A stretch of DNA of 64,000 nucleotides, taken from NCBI GenBank assembly GCA_964593795.1, contig CAZQJC010000200.1, positions 13,597 through 77,596 of the forward strand, given 5' to 3'. Made by a program: the position numbers and the translations under genes. This stretch comes from JAHFDS01 sp964593795. GTDB taxonomy: Bacteria > Myxococcota_A > Polyangia > JAHFDS01. Positions 8,300 to 17,375 of the stretch are shown in pieces. The first letter of the stretch is position 1. Each line of letters starts with the position of its first letter. The notes under the pieces were generated by a model. The model did no database searches and had not been told where the DNA came from. It worked only from the letters and a program-made list of their open reading frames with translations.

Positions 8300-9820
8300 A
8301 TGGCTGTCCGCGTGTATTGGCGTCACCAGGCGACCGACGTGCTCCTGCCCCGAACGGGCGACCTCGTGATCGGCCGTGCGCCCGAAGCCGACGTCCGGAT
8401 CGATGACCCGATGGTCTCGCTGCGCCACGCGCGGCTGCGGGTCGACGGCGTCACGGTCACGATCGAGGACCTCGGGAGCCGGAACGGGGTCTTCGTCAAC
8501 GAGCGACGCCTCACGGAACCCACAGCGCTCTCCACCGGGGATTGGGTCCGCGTCGGCCGCACCGAGCACAGCCTGCGAATCGAGCCGACCTCGATCGGCG
8601 GACTGCCGCGCGCGACCACGATGGAGCTGCGCGTCATGAGCGCGGAGGACCTCCTTGCGGCCTCGGAGTTCCAGGGCGCCGAGACACGGGCCGACGTCTC
8701 ACACCTGCGCCCCGTCGACCTCATCCGCGAGTCGGGACGGCGCTGGCTGGCCGACCAGGGTCTGCCGCTTCTCGAGCGGTTCTCGAGCGCTCTCTACCTC
8801 GCGGACATCCTGTCCGACGTGCAGGCCACCGCCGAGGCGCAGCAGCTGCTCGGAGAGGCCATCGACCAGCTCGAACGCGGCAGCACGCACGGTGTGCTGG
8901 CGCCCTCCGTGGCGGCCCGGGCACGCGCGCGGATCCTGCGCTGGTTCGCCGAGCCTGCCTCGCGCTGGTCCGAGCGGCTCGCGGTGCTCGCGCAGGCCGA
9001 GGGGGCATCCGACCGCTCGTCCGGCCGCGTCTCCTTGAGCCTGGCGCTCGAGGCGGACCTCCGCGTCGCGCTCGAGCGCGGCGAGATCACCCCTCACTAC
9101 CAGCCCATCTACGACCTCCGCTCCGGGCGTGTCGTGGCCGTCGAGGCCCTCGCGCGCTGGAACCACGCGACGCGCGGAATGGTCCCGCCGGTGAAGTTCA
9201 TCCCGATCGCGGAGCACGCCGGTCTCATCCACAAGCTCGGCGAGCAGGTGCTACGGGCCGCGTGCCGCCAGGCGCAGGCGTGGCGCGCGCGAGTGCCCGA
9301 CCTTCGCGTGTGCGTCAACCTGTCCAGCCACGAATTCTCGCGGGGAGACCTCGTCGAGCAGGTCGAGCGCGTCCTCGCCGAGACGGGCCTTCCGCCCGCA
9401 GCGCTCGAGATCGAGCTCACCGAGAGCATGCTCATGCAGGATCCGCAGCTCGCGGGTGCCATGATGCTGCACCTGCGGGCCCTCGGCATCCGCCTGGCGA
9501 TCGACGACTTCGGAACCGGCTACTCATCGCTCGCGTACCTCCACCGTTTCCCCATGAACGCGCTCAAGATCGACCGCTCGTTCGTGGTGGATCTGGACGA
9601 GGAGGGCGAGGCCACGGCGATCGTGCGCACGATCGTGACGCTCGCGCACAGCCTCGGCCTCGAGGCCATCGCCGAGGGCGTCGAGCTCGACGTGCAGCGC
9701 GAGCGGCTGCTCTCCTTCAATTGCGATCTCGTCCAGGGCTATCTGCTCGCCCGACCGGGCGCCCCGTCCGAGATCGAGCCGCTCCTGCTCGGATCCTGGT
9801 CACCGAAGCGGGGAGGCTGA
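8300..9820 (+). CDS. FHA - EAL c-di-GMP phosphodiesterase
   Basis: The 506-residue protein has an N-terminal FHA domain (LVIGRAPEADVRI, MVSLRHARL, DLGSRNGVFVN), a helical middle section (~residues 120-240), and a C-terminal EAL domain. All main EAL catalytic motifs are present: EALARW, VNLSS, ELTESM, DDFGTGYSS, LKIDRSF, EGVE and QGY. It should therefore hydrolyse c-di-GMP in the cytoplasm. The FHA domain implies phosphothreonine-dependent docking, tying kinase signalling to c-di-GMP. A second ATG at 8300, next to another out-of-frame ATG at 8296, is taken as start because the FHA domain begins immediately after it. A PilZ gene follows. Confidence 0.9.
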   Translation: MAVRVYWRHQATDVLLPRTGDLVIGRAPEADVRIDDPMVSLRHARLRVDGVTVTIEDLGSRNGVFVNERRLTEPTALSTGDWVRVGRTEHSLRIEPTSIGGLPRATTMELRVMSAEDLLAASEFQGAETRADVSHLRPVDLIRESGRRWLADQGLPLLERFSSALYLADILSDVQATAEAQQLLGEAIDQLERGSTHGVLAPSVAARARARILRWFAEPASRWSERLAVLAQAEGASDRSSGRVSLSLALEADLRVALERGEITPHYQPIYDLRSGRVVAVEALARWNHATRGMVPPVKFIPIAEHAGLIHKLGEQVLRAACRQAQAWRARVPDLRVCVNLSSHEFSRGDLVEQVERVLAETGLPPAALEIELTESMLMQDPQLAGAMMLHLRALGIRLAIDDFGTGYSSLAYLHRFPMNALKIDRSFVVDLDEEGEATAIVRTIVTLAHSLGLEAIAEGVELDVQRERLLSFNCDLVQGYLLARPGAPSEIEPLLLGSWSPKRGG

Positions 9821-9956
9821 AGTCAGCCGTAAAGCAGCATCCCGAGCCGTCACCGTGCCCACGCTGTGCGCACGCTCGGGGCGGGTGCCAAGGGGCCGAC
9901 ATGGAACGCACTCCTAGCCGCCCGAGCTGGCGCGCCGTGTGCTCTGAAGATGGGGC

Positions 9957-10610
9957 ATGCGAAGCCAGGCGAGCCCGACGGCCCCTCCGGGGCGCAGATC
10001 CCTGCACCTCGAGCGTCGCACACAGCGGCGCATCCCCACTCGGCTGCCTCTCGTCTGGCTTCGGGCCGGTACCCGGATACCCGTGGTGGCCGAGGATGTC
10101 AGCCGCAAGGGGCTGTTCGTCGTGCTCGGCCAGGACTCGCCGCCGGTCCGCACGCTCCTGCAGCTCGAGGTGGACGACGGGGGCGAGGGACCGTTCAGGG
10201 TCCACGCTATGGTCGCATCCGTCCGGGCTGGTCGGGGAGCCGGCCTCAAGCTGTTCGCGCTCTCGGGAGAGCCGCAGGCGCGCTGGGACGCGCTCGTGCG
10301 CCGGCTGACCCGCGCGGACGCTGAGAGCCGATCGACCGCGTGTGAGGTCATCCTGCGGCCGAAGTCCTCCGACGAGCTGCGGCAGGTGCGAGACCAGATT
10401 GTCAGCGAGGGAGTCATCGCGGTTGCCTGCCCGCGCCCCGTCGGGCCGGGCGCCGAGGTCCGCGTCATCGTCCGGCACCCGTCGCGGCCAGCCGAGCTGG
10501 CGATCAAGGGCGTGGTGGCCGAGTGCTCGGGCGGTGACGTCAGGATCACGACGGGTGAGCACCGGGTGGAGGACGGCCTCCTCCTCGACCACTTCCTGGG
10601 AGGCGCGTGA
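9957..10610 (+). CDS. PilZ domain protein
   Basis: The 217-residue protein opens with a PilZ-type c-di-GMP binding signature: LERRTQRRIPTRLPL with the RxxxR arginines, then a strand and AEDVSRKGLFV in place of D/NxSxxG. A second, more diverged half (residues ~125-215, VILRPKSSDELRQV ... VVAECSGGDVRITT) may be a degenerate second PilZ-like barrel. It lies downstream of the EAL phosphodiesterase, so it could be a c-di-GMP effector of the same circuit. The start at 9957 has a weak GGGG ribosome site. Confidence 0.75.
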   Translation: MRSQASPTAPPGRRSLHLERRTQRRIPTRLPLVWLRAGTRIPVVAEDVSRKGLFVVLGQDSPPVRTLLQLEVDDGGEGPFRVHAMVASVRAGRGAGLKLFALSGEPQARWDALVRRLTRADAESRSTACEVILRPKSSDELRQVRDQIVSEGVIAVACPRPVGPGAEVRVIVRHPSRPAELAIKGVVAECSGGDVRITTGEHRVEDGLLLDHFLGGA

Positions 10611-10611
10611 C

Positions 10612-12489
10612 ATGGAGTCCCAGTCCCTGATCGGCATGCTCGACCAGCTCTCGCTGGGCGCCACGAGCTCGATGGCGCGCGCCACGTCCGGAGGGTGAAC
10701 CGGCGGATGGCGGCGCTGCTCGGTCAACCGGCGGAGGCGCTCGTCGGGGCCTCGTTCATCGACCTCGTGCACCCGGACGATCGCACCGTCGTGCTCCGTG
10801 GCACCGCACGCGCGGCCGACCTCGGCCGCCCGTACGTGCGGCGACTGCAGCTCCTGGGAGCCGCGGGAGCCCGACCGGTTCTCCTGCGCCAAGCCGCCGT
10901 GGTCGATCCGGAGGGCGGCCTCCGCCACGTCGGCACGGTCGAGGACCTGTCCGAGCAGGTCCGGCTCGAGGATTCCGCGTTCGCCTCGGAGCAGCGCTTC
11001 CGGCAGCTCATCGAGGGGACGCCTGACGGCATCGCGGTCTACAGGGACAAACGCCTCGTCTACGTCAACCCGCCTTCGTGCGCCTCGTCGGCTATCCGTC
11101 TGCGGAAGCGCTGCTTGGCAAGCGCCTGTCCGAGCTGACCGACTGCGAGAACGACGGCACCATCTCGCAGCGTATCCGGTGCAGCCTCGCACCCGCCGGG
11201 GCGCGGCGACACGAGTCGAGGTTCCGCAGGCAGGACGGGACCGCGATCGAAGTGGAGATCGACGCTCTCCTGATGGACTACGAGGACGAGCCGTCGGTAT
11301 TGCTCCTCGTTCGCGACGTCACCCAGTGCAAGCAGCTGCAGGCTCAGCTCGTCCGCGCGGCGCGGCTCGCGTCGGTCGGCACGCTGGCGGCCGGCGTGGC
11401 GCACGAGATCAACAACCCGCTCGCGTACGCGACCGCGAACCTCGCGTGCGCGCGCGAGTCGATTGACGCGATGGGCGAGAGTGCGCTTCCGGCGGAAGTA
11501 CGCGATGCGCTCGCCGAGGCGGCGCAGGGCGCCGAGCGAGTCCGCCGCATCGTGCGCGACCTCGGCATGTTCGCGCGGCCGGAGAGCGAGGAGAAGAAGG
11601 CCTTGGAGATCCACCGGGTGCTCGAGGCGAGCATCAACGTCGCCTGGAACGAGCTGCGCCATCGCGCGCGCCTGAGCCGTTCCTTCGGGAGGTGCCGCCA
11701 GTCCTCGTCAACGAGACCCGCCTCGGTCAGGTGGTGGTCAACCTGCTCATCAACGCGGCGCACGCGATACCCGTGGGGCACGCGGCGGACCACGAGATCC
11801 GCCTGTCGACCGCGCTCGTAGGCGACCGCGTGATCATCGCGGTGTCCGACACCGGCTGTGGGATCGCGCCAGAGCACCTCGAGCGCATCTTCGATCCGTT
11901 CTTCACGACCAAGCCGGTGGGGATCGGAACGGGCCTCGGGCTCTCGATCTGCCACGGCATCGTGACAGGGCTCGGTGGGCGGATCGAGGTCCAGAGTTGC
12001 CTCGGCCGGGGCACCACGGTCTCTGTGTCGTTGCCGGCGGCGCGGAGCGCCGCTGCGCCGGTCCGGGGCGAGCAAGCCCGCGCGCCGGTGGAGCCCGCGC
12101 GCATCCTCATCGTGGACGACGAGCCGGCCATCGTACGGGCGCTGCAGCGGAGGCTGGCCCCTCACCGCATCGAGAGCGCTTCCGGCGGCGCGCAGGCGCT
12201 GGCGCTCCTCGAGCAGGATCAGGGCTTCGACGTGGTCCTGTGCGACCTCATGATGCCGGACCTGACCGGCATGGAGATCCACGCGCGCGTCCAGAAGCGG
12301 TGGCCCGAGCTCGCGGATCGGTTCGTCTTCATGACGGGTGGCGCCTTCACGGCGCGCGCGAGGGAGTTCCTCGAGCAAGTGAAGAACCCGCGCCTCGACA
12401 AGCCGGTCGACATGCTGGCCCTGCTCGAGCTGATCGCGAAGCTGCGGGTTCGGGGGGCAGGCGCGCCGCGGCATCTCTCGGTGGTCTGA
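10612..12489 (+). pseudogene. PAS-PAS histidine kinase - receiver hybrid, broken by three frameshifts
   Basis: Read across frames, this is one hybrid sensor kinase: an N-terminal PAS (MESQSLIGMLDQLSLG ... VNRRMAALLGQPAEAL), a second PAS, HisKA (AGVAHEINNPLAYA), HATPase (VVVNLLINAAHAIPV, DTGCGI, GTGLGLSICHG) and a C-terminal receiver (ILIVDDEPAI, VLCDLMMPD, LDKPVD). The frame is lost near 10655, 11072 and 11690. At the last two, restoring one missing G or C gives the expected protein (YVNPAFVRLVGY; FGEVPPVLVNE). All catalytic residues are otherwise intact. It is either a recent pseudogene or has consensus sequencing errors. The start overlaps the end of the PilZ gene. Confidence 0.8.
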
Positions 12490-12548
12490 CCCGACTCGAG
12501 AGCGGAAGCCCCGACCGCGACGGCTCACGCTTGCCTTATGATCCAGCG

Positions 12549-14162
12549 GTGGCGGCCCGTCGAGCCCTCGTCCTGCTCGCGCTCTGCGCGGCCTGCCCGG
12601 GCCCCTTTGCGGCCGTCCTCACCGTGGAGGTGGCCGGCCCCGCAGGCGTCTCGGCTCGGGCGATCGACCTCGTGCTGGGGCAAGACGGCGGCGCGCCACG
12701 CGAGCTGCACTTCGAGAGGGCGGACGGGCGCGCATTTCCGCTCGATCCGCCGAGAGCGCTTCAGGTGACGTTCAGGGATGGCCACGTGGGCTCGACGTTC
12801 GTCCAGGCGACCGTCGTGGAGGACGCGCCGACCCGGCGGCTCGCGCGCGGCTGCGCGAGCACGGTGCTCACGGCGGGGCGCGCCGCGTCCGTGCGAGTGA
12901 CGCTGGCCTTCGGCGCCGCGCCGGGCTGTCCTGTGGGGCCGCGTGACGCTGCGGCGGCCGACGGTCCTCGCGACGGGGGCCCGCGCGACGCTCCCGGCGA
13001 CGGACCACGGCGAGACGCCTCGGGGAGGGATGCCAGCGCCGATGGCGCACAGCGAGACGCGGGGACGAGCGACGCAGGCAGGTCCGATGGCGGTGCTCCC
13101 GATGCCGCCCGATCCGACGGTCCCGCCGTCGACGGCGGCAGCGGCCCGCTGGGCCCGGACGAGTGGCGCGCGACCGCGAGCGCCAACGCTCCTGCGCCAC
13201 GGTATCTGCACGGCGCGGTGTGGACCGGGCGCGTGATGGTGGTCTTCGGCGGGTTCAGCACCGACCTGCTTGGCGACGGTGGGCGCTACGATCCCGTCGC
13301 CGATCGCTGGCTCGGGATGAGCAACCTGGGCGCCCCGTCGCCGCGCACGGAGCCGGTCATGGTCTGGACCGGCTCCGAGGTGGTGGTCTGGGGAGGCAGC
13401 CTTCGCGGAGATGGGGCCCGGTACGATCCGGTCGCAGACACCTGGCGCGCAATGGACCAGAACACTGCACCCCAGGCCAGGCAAGCCCACGCAGGCGCCT
13501 GGACCGGAAGCGAGGTGATGATCTGGGGTGGCGTAGGCGTCGGGCAGCCGGCCCTGGGCGAAGGCTCGCGCTACGATCCGGTGGCAGATCGATGGCGGCC
13601 GACCTCGGGGGTCGGCGCACCCTCGCCTCGCGTGGGGCACTCCATGACCTCCACGGGGAGCATCGTCGTCCTCTGGGGCGGCAGATCGGGCGCGACGATC
13701 CTGCCCGACGGCGCGCGGTACAACCCGGCGACGGACGTGTGGACCGCGCTGCCAGCCACCAGCGCGCCGACGCCTCGCGCGGGCCACCGCGCCTCGTGGA
13801 CGGGCAGCGAAGTGCTGATCGTCGGCGGCTCGTCCGGTGCGTCGATGCTCTCGGGCGGCGGCCGCTACGACGTCGCCTCGAACGTGTGGCGCCCTGTTGC
13901 CACGAGCGATGCGCCTCCCTCGGGCACGGTCGAGCTCGTCTGGACGGGCACGGAGGCCATCGCGTGGAACGCCAGCCGCGCTGCCGGCGCGCGCTACGCC
14001 CCAGGCCTCGACGTGTGGGGGGCGATGTCCGCCCTGAACGCACCCTCGGAGCGCACGAGCTCGCTCGGGGTCTGGTGTGGCAACGTGCTCGTGGTGTGGG
14101 GCGGTCGCACCACCCAGCCAGAGAACAGCGGCGCACGCTACATGCCCCGCGACGGGCTATGA
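12549..14162 (+). CDS. Kelch-repeat lipoprotein
   Basis: The 537-residue protein starts at a GTG with a lipoprotein signal (RRALVLLALCAAC, Cys as lipid anchor). An ~80-residue globular part follows, then an Asp/Arg/Gly-rich low-complexity linker (~residues 135-205). About six kelch-type blades come next, each repeating GGR/ARYDPVADxW and WTGSEVVVWGG. Kelch blades form a beta-propeller for protein or glycan binding, here expected at the outer membrane or cell surface. The next gene (kinase) begins 7 bases after the stop, so the two are probably co-transcribed. The partner is unknown. Confidence 0.8.
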   Translation: MAARRALVLLALCAACPGPFAAVLTVEVAGPAGVSARAIDLVLGQDGGAPRELHFERADGRAFPLDPPRALQVTFRDGHVGSTFVQATVVEDAPTRRLARGCASTVLTAGRAASVRVTLAFGAAPGCPVGPRDAAAADGPRDGGPRDAPGDGPRRDASGRDASADGAQRDAGTSDAGRSDGGAPDAARSDGPAVDGGSGPLGPDEWRATASANAPAPRYLHGAVWTGRVMVVFGGFSTDLLGDGGRYDPVADRWLGMSNLGAPSPRTEPVMVWTGSEVVVWGGSLRGDGARYDPVADTWRAMDQNTAPQARQAHAGAWTGSEVMIWGGVGVGQPALGEGSRYDPVADRWRPTSGVGAPSPRVGHSMTSTGSIVVLWGGRSGATILPDGARYNPATDVWTALPATSAPTPRAGHRASWTGSEVLIVGGSSGASMLSGGGRYDVASNVWRPVATSDAPPSGTVELVWTGTEAIAWNASRAAGARYAPGLDVWGAMSALNAPSERTSSLGVWCGNVLVVWGGRTTQPENSGARYMPRDGL

Positions 14163-14169
14163 TGGTCGC

Positions 14170-15579
14170 GTGGCGGCGTCTGGAGATGGCCAGCCCAGGC
14201 GTGGCCCGGAGCTGCAGCCTGGCCAGCGGGTCGGCAGCTATGTGATCCAGCGCCAGGTCGGTTCAGGTGGCTGGGGTGCCGTCTACCTCGCCGAGCAGCC
14301 GGCGATCGGCCGCAAGGTCGCCGTCAAGGTGCTGCGCAAAGACCTCTCGGCCGACGACGACGCAGCCGCTCGCTTCTTCACCGAGGCGCGCGCGGCGAAC
14401 TCGATCCGCTCGGAGCACGTCGTGGAGGTACTCGACTTCGGCCGCACCGAGGACGGGCGGCCCTTCCTCATCATGGAGTGGCTCGAGGGGCAGAGCCTGG
14501 CCGACCTGCTCAGACGAGAGGGCAAGCTCTCCACTCCGCGGGCGCTGCACTTCGCGAGGCAGGCGGCGCGCGCCCTCGCCGAGGCGCATCGCTCGGGGGT
14601 CATCCACCGCGATCTGAAGCCTGACAACCTGTTCCTGCAGGAGCGCGAGCGCGATCACGAGTACGTCAAGGTCCTCGATTTCGGCATCGCCAAGCTCATG
14701 CACCCCGAGGAGGTCACGCACCGCACCAGCACCGGACAGACCCTGGGCACGCCTTACTACATGAGCCCGGAGCAGTGCGAGGGCGCCCGGGCGCTCGACC
14801 AGCGCAGCGACATCTACTCGTTCGGCATCATCCTCTACGAGATCCTGACGGGGGTTCGTCCGTTCCGGGCGGAGGGCCTCGGCGCGGTGATCGTGCAGCA
14901 GATGCAGCAGGCGCCCGTGCCGCCGCGCCAGATCGAGGCGTCCATCCCGGTCTGGCTCGAGGCTGCCATCCTGCGCATGCTCGAAAAGGATCCCGCGCGC
15001 CGCCAGGCGAGCATGGACGTGGTGCTCGCGAGCCTCGCCCCGGGCGCGACGGACGACTTCGGCGCCGAGACCACGAGCGAGCGGCGACCGGCGATGCGCC
15101 CCCAGCGGCGGCCGGCCTCGTCACGCGAGATCGAGATCGCAGCGACACTTCCGGGTTCGGCGCCCGCGAGCCGGCCAACCACGGCGCAGGCCACGACCGC
15201 GGAGGTGGCCGCGACCCGCCCCCTGAGGGCGCGCAACGCGATCCTCGTGATCGCGGCCCTCGGCATCGGAGCTGCAGCCGTCGGCATCTGGCCGTCGGCC
15301 CGACCGACCGCGATGGTCCCCGGCGCGCCCGAAGCCACCGCGGCGGCGCCCCAGGTTCGGGCGATCCCTGAGCCGCGCCTCCCTGCGCCCGCCGTCCCAT
15401 CGCCGCCCGCATCGAACGCGCCGGACGCCGCGATCGCTGCCCCCGGCGCGAAGCGAGCGTCGGTCAAGAAGGAGCGCGGCCGGCTGAACCCTGCCCGTCC
15501 AAAGTCGTCGACTCAGGATCGCAACGCGCCCGCGCGGCGGCGGCTCGAGGACAAGCCCGATATCGTGATCGGAGACTGA
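14170..15579 (+). CDS. Transmembrane Ser/Thr protein kinase
   Basis: The 469-residue protein has a complete Pkn-type kinase domain (~residues 18-285): GSGGWGAVYLAE loop, VAVKVL lysine, HRDLKPDNLF catalytic loop, LDFGIAKL and GTPYYMSPEQ. A disordered Arg/Pro/Ala linker follows, then one membrane helix (ILVIAALGIGAAAVGIW, ~residue 360) and a ~100-residue proline/alanine-rich outer tail with no sensor domain. Start GTG at 14170 follows the kelch lipoprotein by 7 bases. The TPR-like gene follows by 2 bases. The three genes probably form one operon. Confidence 0.9.
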   Translation: MAASGDGQPRRGPELQPGQRVGSYVIQRQVGSGGWGAVYLAEQPAIGRKVAVKVLRKDLSADDDAAARFFTEARAANSIRSEHVVEVLDFGRTEDGRPFLIMEWLEGQSLADLLRREGKLSTPRALHFARQAARALAEAHRSGVIHRDLKPDNLFLQERERDHEYVKVLDFGIAKLMHPEEVTHRTSTGQTLGTPYYMSPEQCEGARALDQRSDIYSFGIILYEILTGVRPFRAEGLGAVIVQQMQQAPVPPRQIEASIPVWLEAAILRMLEKDPARRQASMDVVLASLAPGATDDFGAETTSERRPAMRPQRRPASSREIEIAATLPGSAPASRPTTAQATTAEVAATRPLRARNAILVIAALGIGAAAVGIWPSARPTAMVPGAPEATAAAPQVRAIPEPRLPAPAVPSPPASNAPDAAIAAPGAKRASVKKERGRLNPARPKSSTQDRNAPARRRLEDKPDIVIGD

Positions 15580-15581
15580 TC

Positions 15582-16247
15582 GTGCGCGCCTTGCTGCGAG
15601 CAGCAAGCATCGGCGCCCTGGTGCTATGCACGATCCTGGGAGCGTCCTCGGCAGGAGCCGCCGAGGACGACCTCTCCCGGGCCGTGGATCACTACAAGGC
15701 CCAGCGCTACGGGCCAGCCGCGGAGGGCTTCCTCCGAGAGCACGAGCGAACCGGCAAGCCGTGGCTGCTCTTCAACATCGCGGAGTGCTTCCGCGGCCTC
15801 TACAACCAGACACTCGAACTGCCAGCGCTCTCCCGCGCGCGCGGGTACTACATGCGCTACCTCGACGCGGATCCACGGGGCAAGAAGGCGCAACAGGCGC
15901 GCGAGCAACTCGCAGAGGTCGAACAGGAGCTGCGTCGGAGAGGCCAGGATCCCGCTGCCGCCGTGGCGAACGCTGCGCCGAAGCCGGAGCCGGCCGCGCC
16001 GCAGGCTGCCCCGAAGCTCGGACCGCCGCCTGCGCTGCGCCCCCCGGATGCTCGACCCGCTCCCGCGCTCTTGCCCCCGGCGAGCACCCTCTCCGAGGAC
16101 GTGCCCGTCTATCGTCGAACCTGGTTCTGGGTGGCCGGGGGCGCGGTGCTCGCGGGAGCCGCGACGACCCTCTGGCTCGTGACTCGCCCCGCGCGTGTGG
16201 ACGCTCCCGGCCCCGGTGAATTCCCCGCGATGCCCTTCGAGCGCTGA
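15582..16247 (+). CDS. Exported TPR-like protein with C-terminal membrane helix
   Basis: The 221-residue protein has a signal peptide (ALVLCTILGASSAGA), then a pair of TPR-like helices (AVDHYKAQRYGPAAEGFLREHERT, LLFNIAECFR). A proline/alanine linker follows, then a C-terminal membrane helix (FWVAGGAVLAGAATTLWLV). Such proteins recur next to Pkn kinases in Myxococcota and may be periplasmic accessory factors; that role is inference. Start GTG at 15582, 2 bases after the kinase stop, points to translational coupling. Confidence 0.75.
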   Translation: MRALLRAASIGALVLCTILGASSAGAAEDDLSRAVDHYKAQRYGPAAEGFLREHERTGKPWLLFNIAECFRGLYNQTLELPALSRARGYYMRYLDADPRGKKAQQAREQLAEVEQELRRRGQDPAAAVANAAPKPEPAAPQAAPKLGPPPALRPPDARPAPALLPPASTLSEDVPVYRRTWFWVAGGAVLAGAATTLWLVTRPARVDAPGPGEFPAMPFER

Positions 16248-16461
16248 AGCTCCGCATGTCCATGTCCGCTCGCGCCGTTCCTCGCCGAAGGGGCCCCGCG
16301 CTCGCCGCCAACAAGCCCCATCCGAGCCTCCGCCGCCCCGCATGCCCAACAGGGACCATGCGGTGCGGCGCGCAAAGGCGCCCGAGAGCGGCTCGCTCGG
16401 CGAGACGAGCGGGGCGGAGGCCGCGCGCGTCGCGCCCGGCTGTAATAGACTGGAGCCTGCC

Positions 16462-16980
16462 GTGACTCGAAGAACGCAGCCGGTGCGAAGGTCCAGGGTG
16501 GTTCGGCAGCCGAGCAGCTGCGTCTTCGACGTGGAACCTGCCGGCGACGACGGAACCGTTCGGCTGTCGGTTGCTGGCTGCGTGGACGAGCGGGCCAACT
16601 TCGAGTCCCTGATCCCCCGCATCGGATCGGTCGACTTGCTGGTCGATCTGGCGAGTGTGGAGGCCATGAACTCGACGGGGATCAGTCGGTGGATCCTGTT
16701 CCTCGAGGAGATCACCCGCGCGCCCGGTCGCCGCGTCGTGCTTGCCCGCTGCTCCTTCCACGGATTCGTCATGCCCGCCACCATGATCACGAGCATGACG
16801 ACCGGTGCGCACGTCGAGTCACTCCAGCTTCCCTACGGCTGTGACTGTTCGGAGGAGCTGGCGCTGGTGGCATCGCTCGCCGACCTCGGTAGGACGAAGG
16901 TGTGCAGCCTTTGCGGATGCCGCCGCACACTTGCCGTCGCGCGCGAGTTGATCGAGCCCTTGCTCGGCGAGCTCGCGTAG
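16462..16980 (+). CDS. STAS-like protein with cysteine-rich C-terminus
   Basis: The 172-residue protein has a STAS-like fold (VRLSVAGCVDERANFESLI, LLVDLASVEAMNSTGISRWILFLEEI), as in anti-sigma antagonists. A C-terminal metal-binding-like region follows (YGCDCSEEL ... VCSLCGCRRT). The Ser of MNSTG is at the position phosphorylated in SpoIIAA-type STAS domains. It shares the STAS-then-zinc-ribbon order with the protein at 28-1059. Start GTG at 16462 is chosen because upstream frame content (16248-16461) is arginine-rich non-coding-like sequence. The downstream TRAP gene is separated by a 395-base gap. Confidence 0.7.
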   Translation: MTRRTQPVRRSRVVRQPSSCVFDVEPAGDDGTVRLSVAGCVDERANFESLIPRIGSVDLLVDLASVEAMNSTGISRWILFLEEITRAPGRRVVLARCSFHGFVMPATMITSMTTGAHVESLQLPYGCDCSEELALVASLADLGRTKVCSLCGCRRTLAVARELIEPLLGELA

Positions 16981-17375
16981 GGCGAAGAGCCTTCAGCCGC
17001 GGACGGGGCACAGGCCATCGACGTACGCCATCCCGCAGACCTGCCCGAAGAGCCGCGCCGGCACGCTCTACCAGTCGGCGCTGGACAGCCTGCTTCCGCA
17101 ATCTGACGAAAATCTGACGAACTGCCGGAGGTCGCGGCTGGGTCAGCCGCCACACCCGGCGCGTGGCGCGCCCGCCGGGGAGGGCATAGAAACCCATCAT
17201 GAAGGGGCCGAGGGAGGCAGGCCCCAGGCGCGAACGTGGACCTGAGCAGCAGCGCCGCGACGACAACGCTCGCACGGGCTCATGCCCCTCCACCAGCGTC
17301 GCCGTGCGCAACACTGGCGGCACCCCATGTTCGGACCGGCCCATGAGAAGATGGCCCGATGCACGGCGCCCGGCG
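16981..17375. other. Intergenic region with a copy of the GGDEF gene 3' end
   Basis: There is no gene in these 395 bases. The first 34 bases (16982-17015) repeat, with one mismatch, the sequence at 18542-18575 that holds the last codons and stop of the GGDEF gene. The rest shows no clear promoter or terminator. The TRAP gene start lies at its right end. Confidence 0.7.
16982..17015 (+). repeat. 34-base direct repeat, copy 1
   Basis: This copy matches 18542-18575 in 33 of 34 positions. Copy 2 covers the end of the GGDEF gene. The two copies bracket the TRAP binding-protein gene. Confidence 0.85.
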
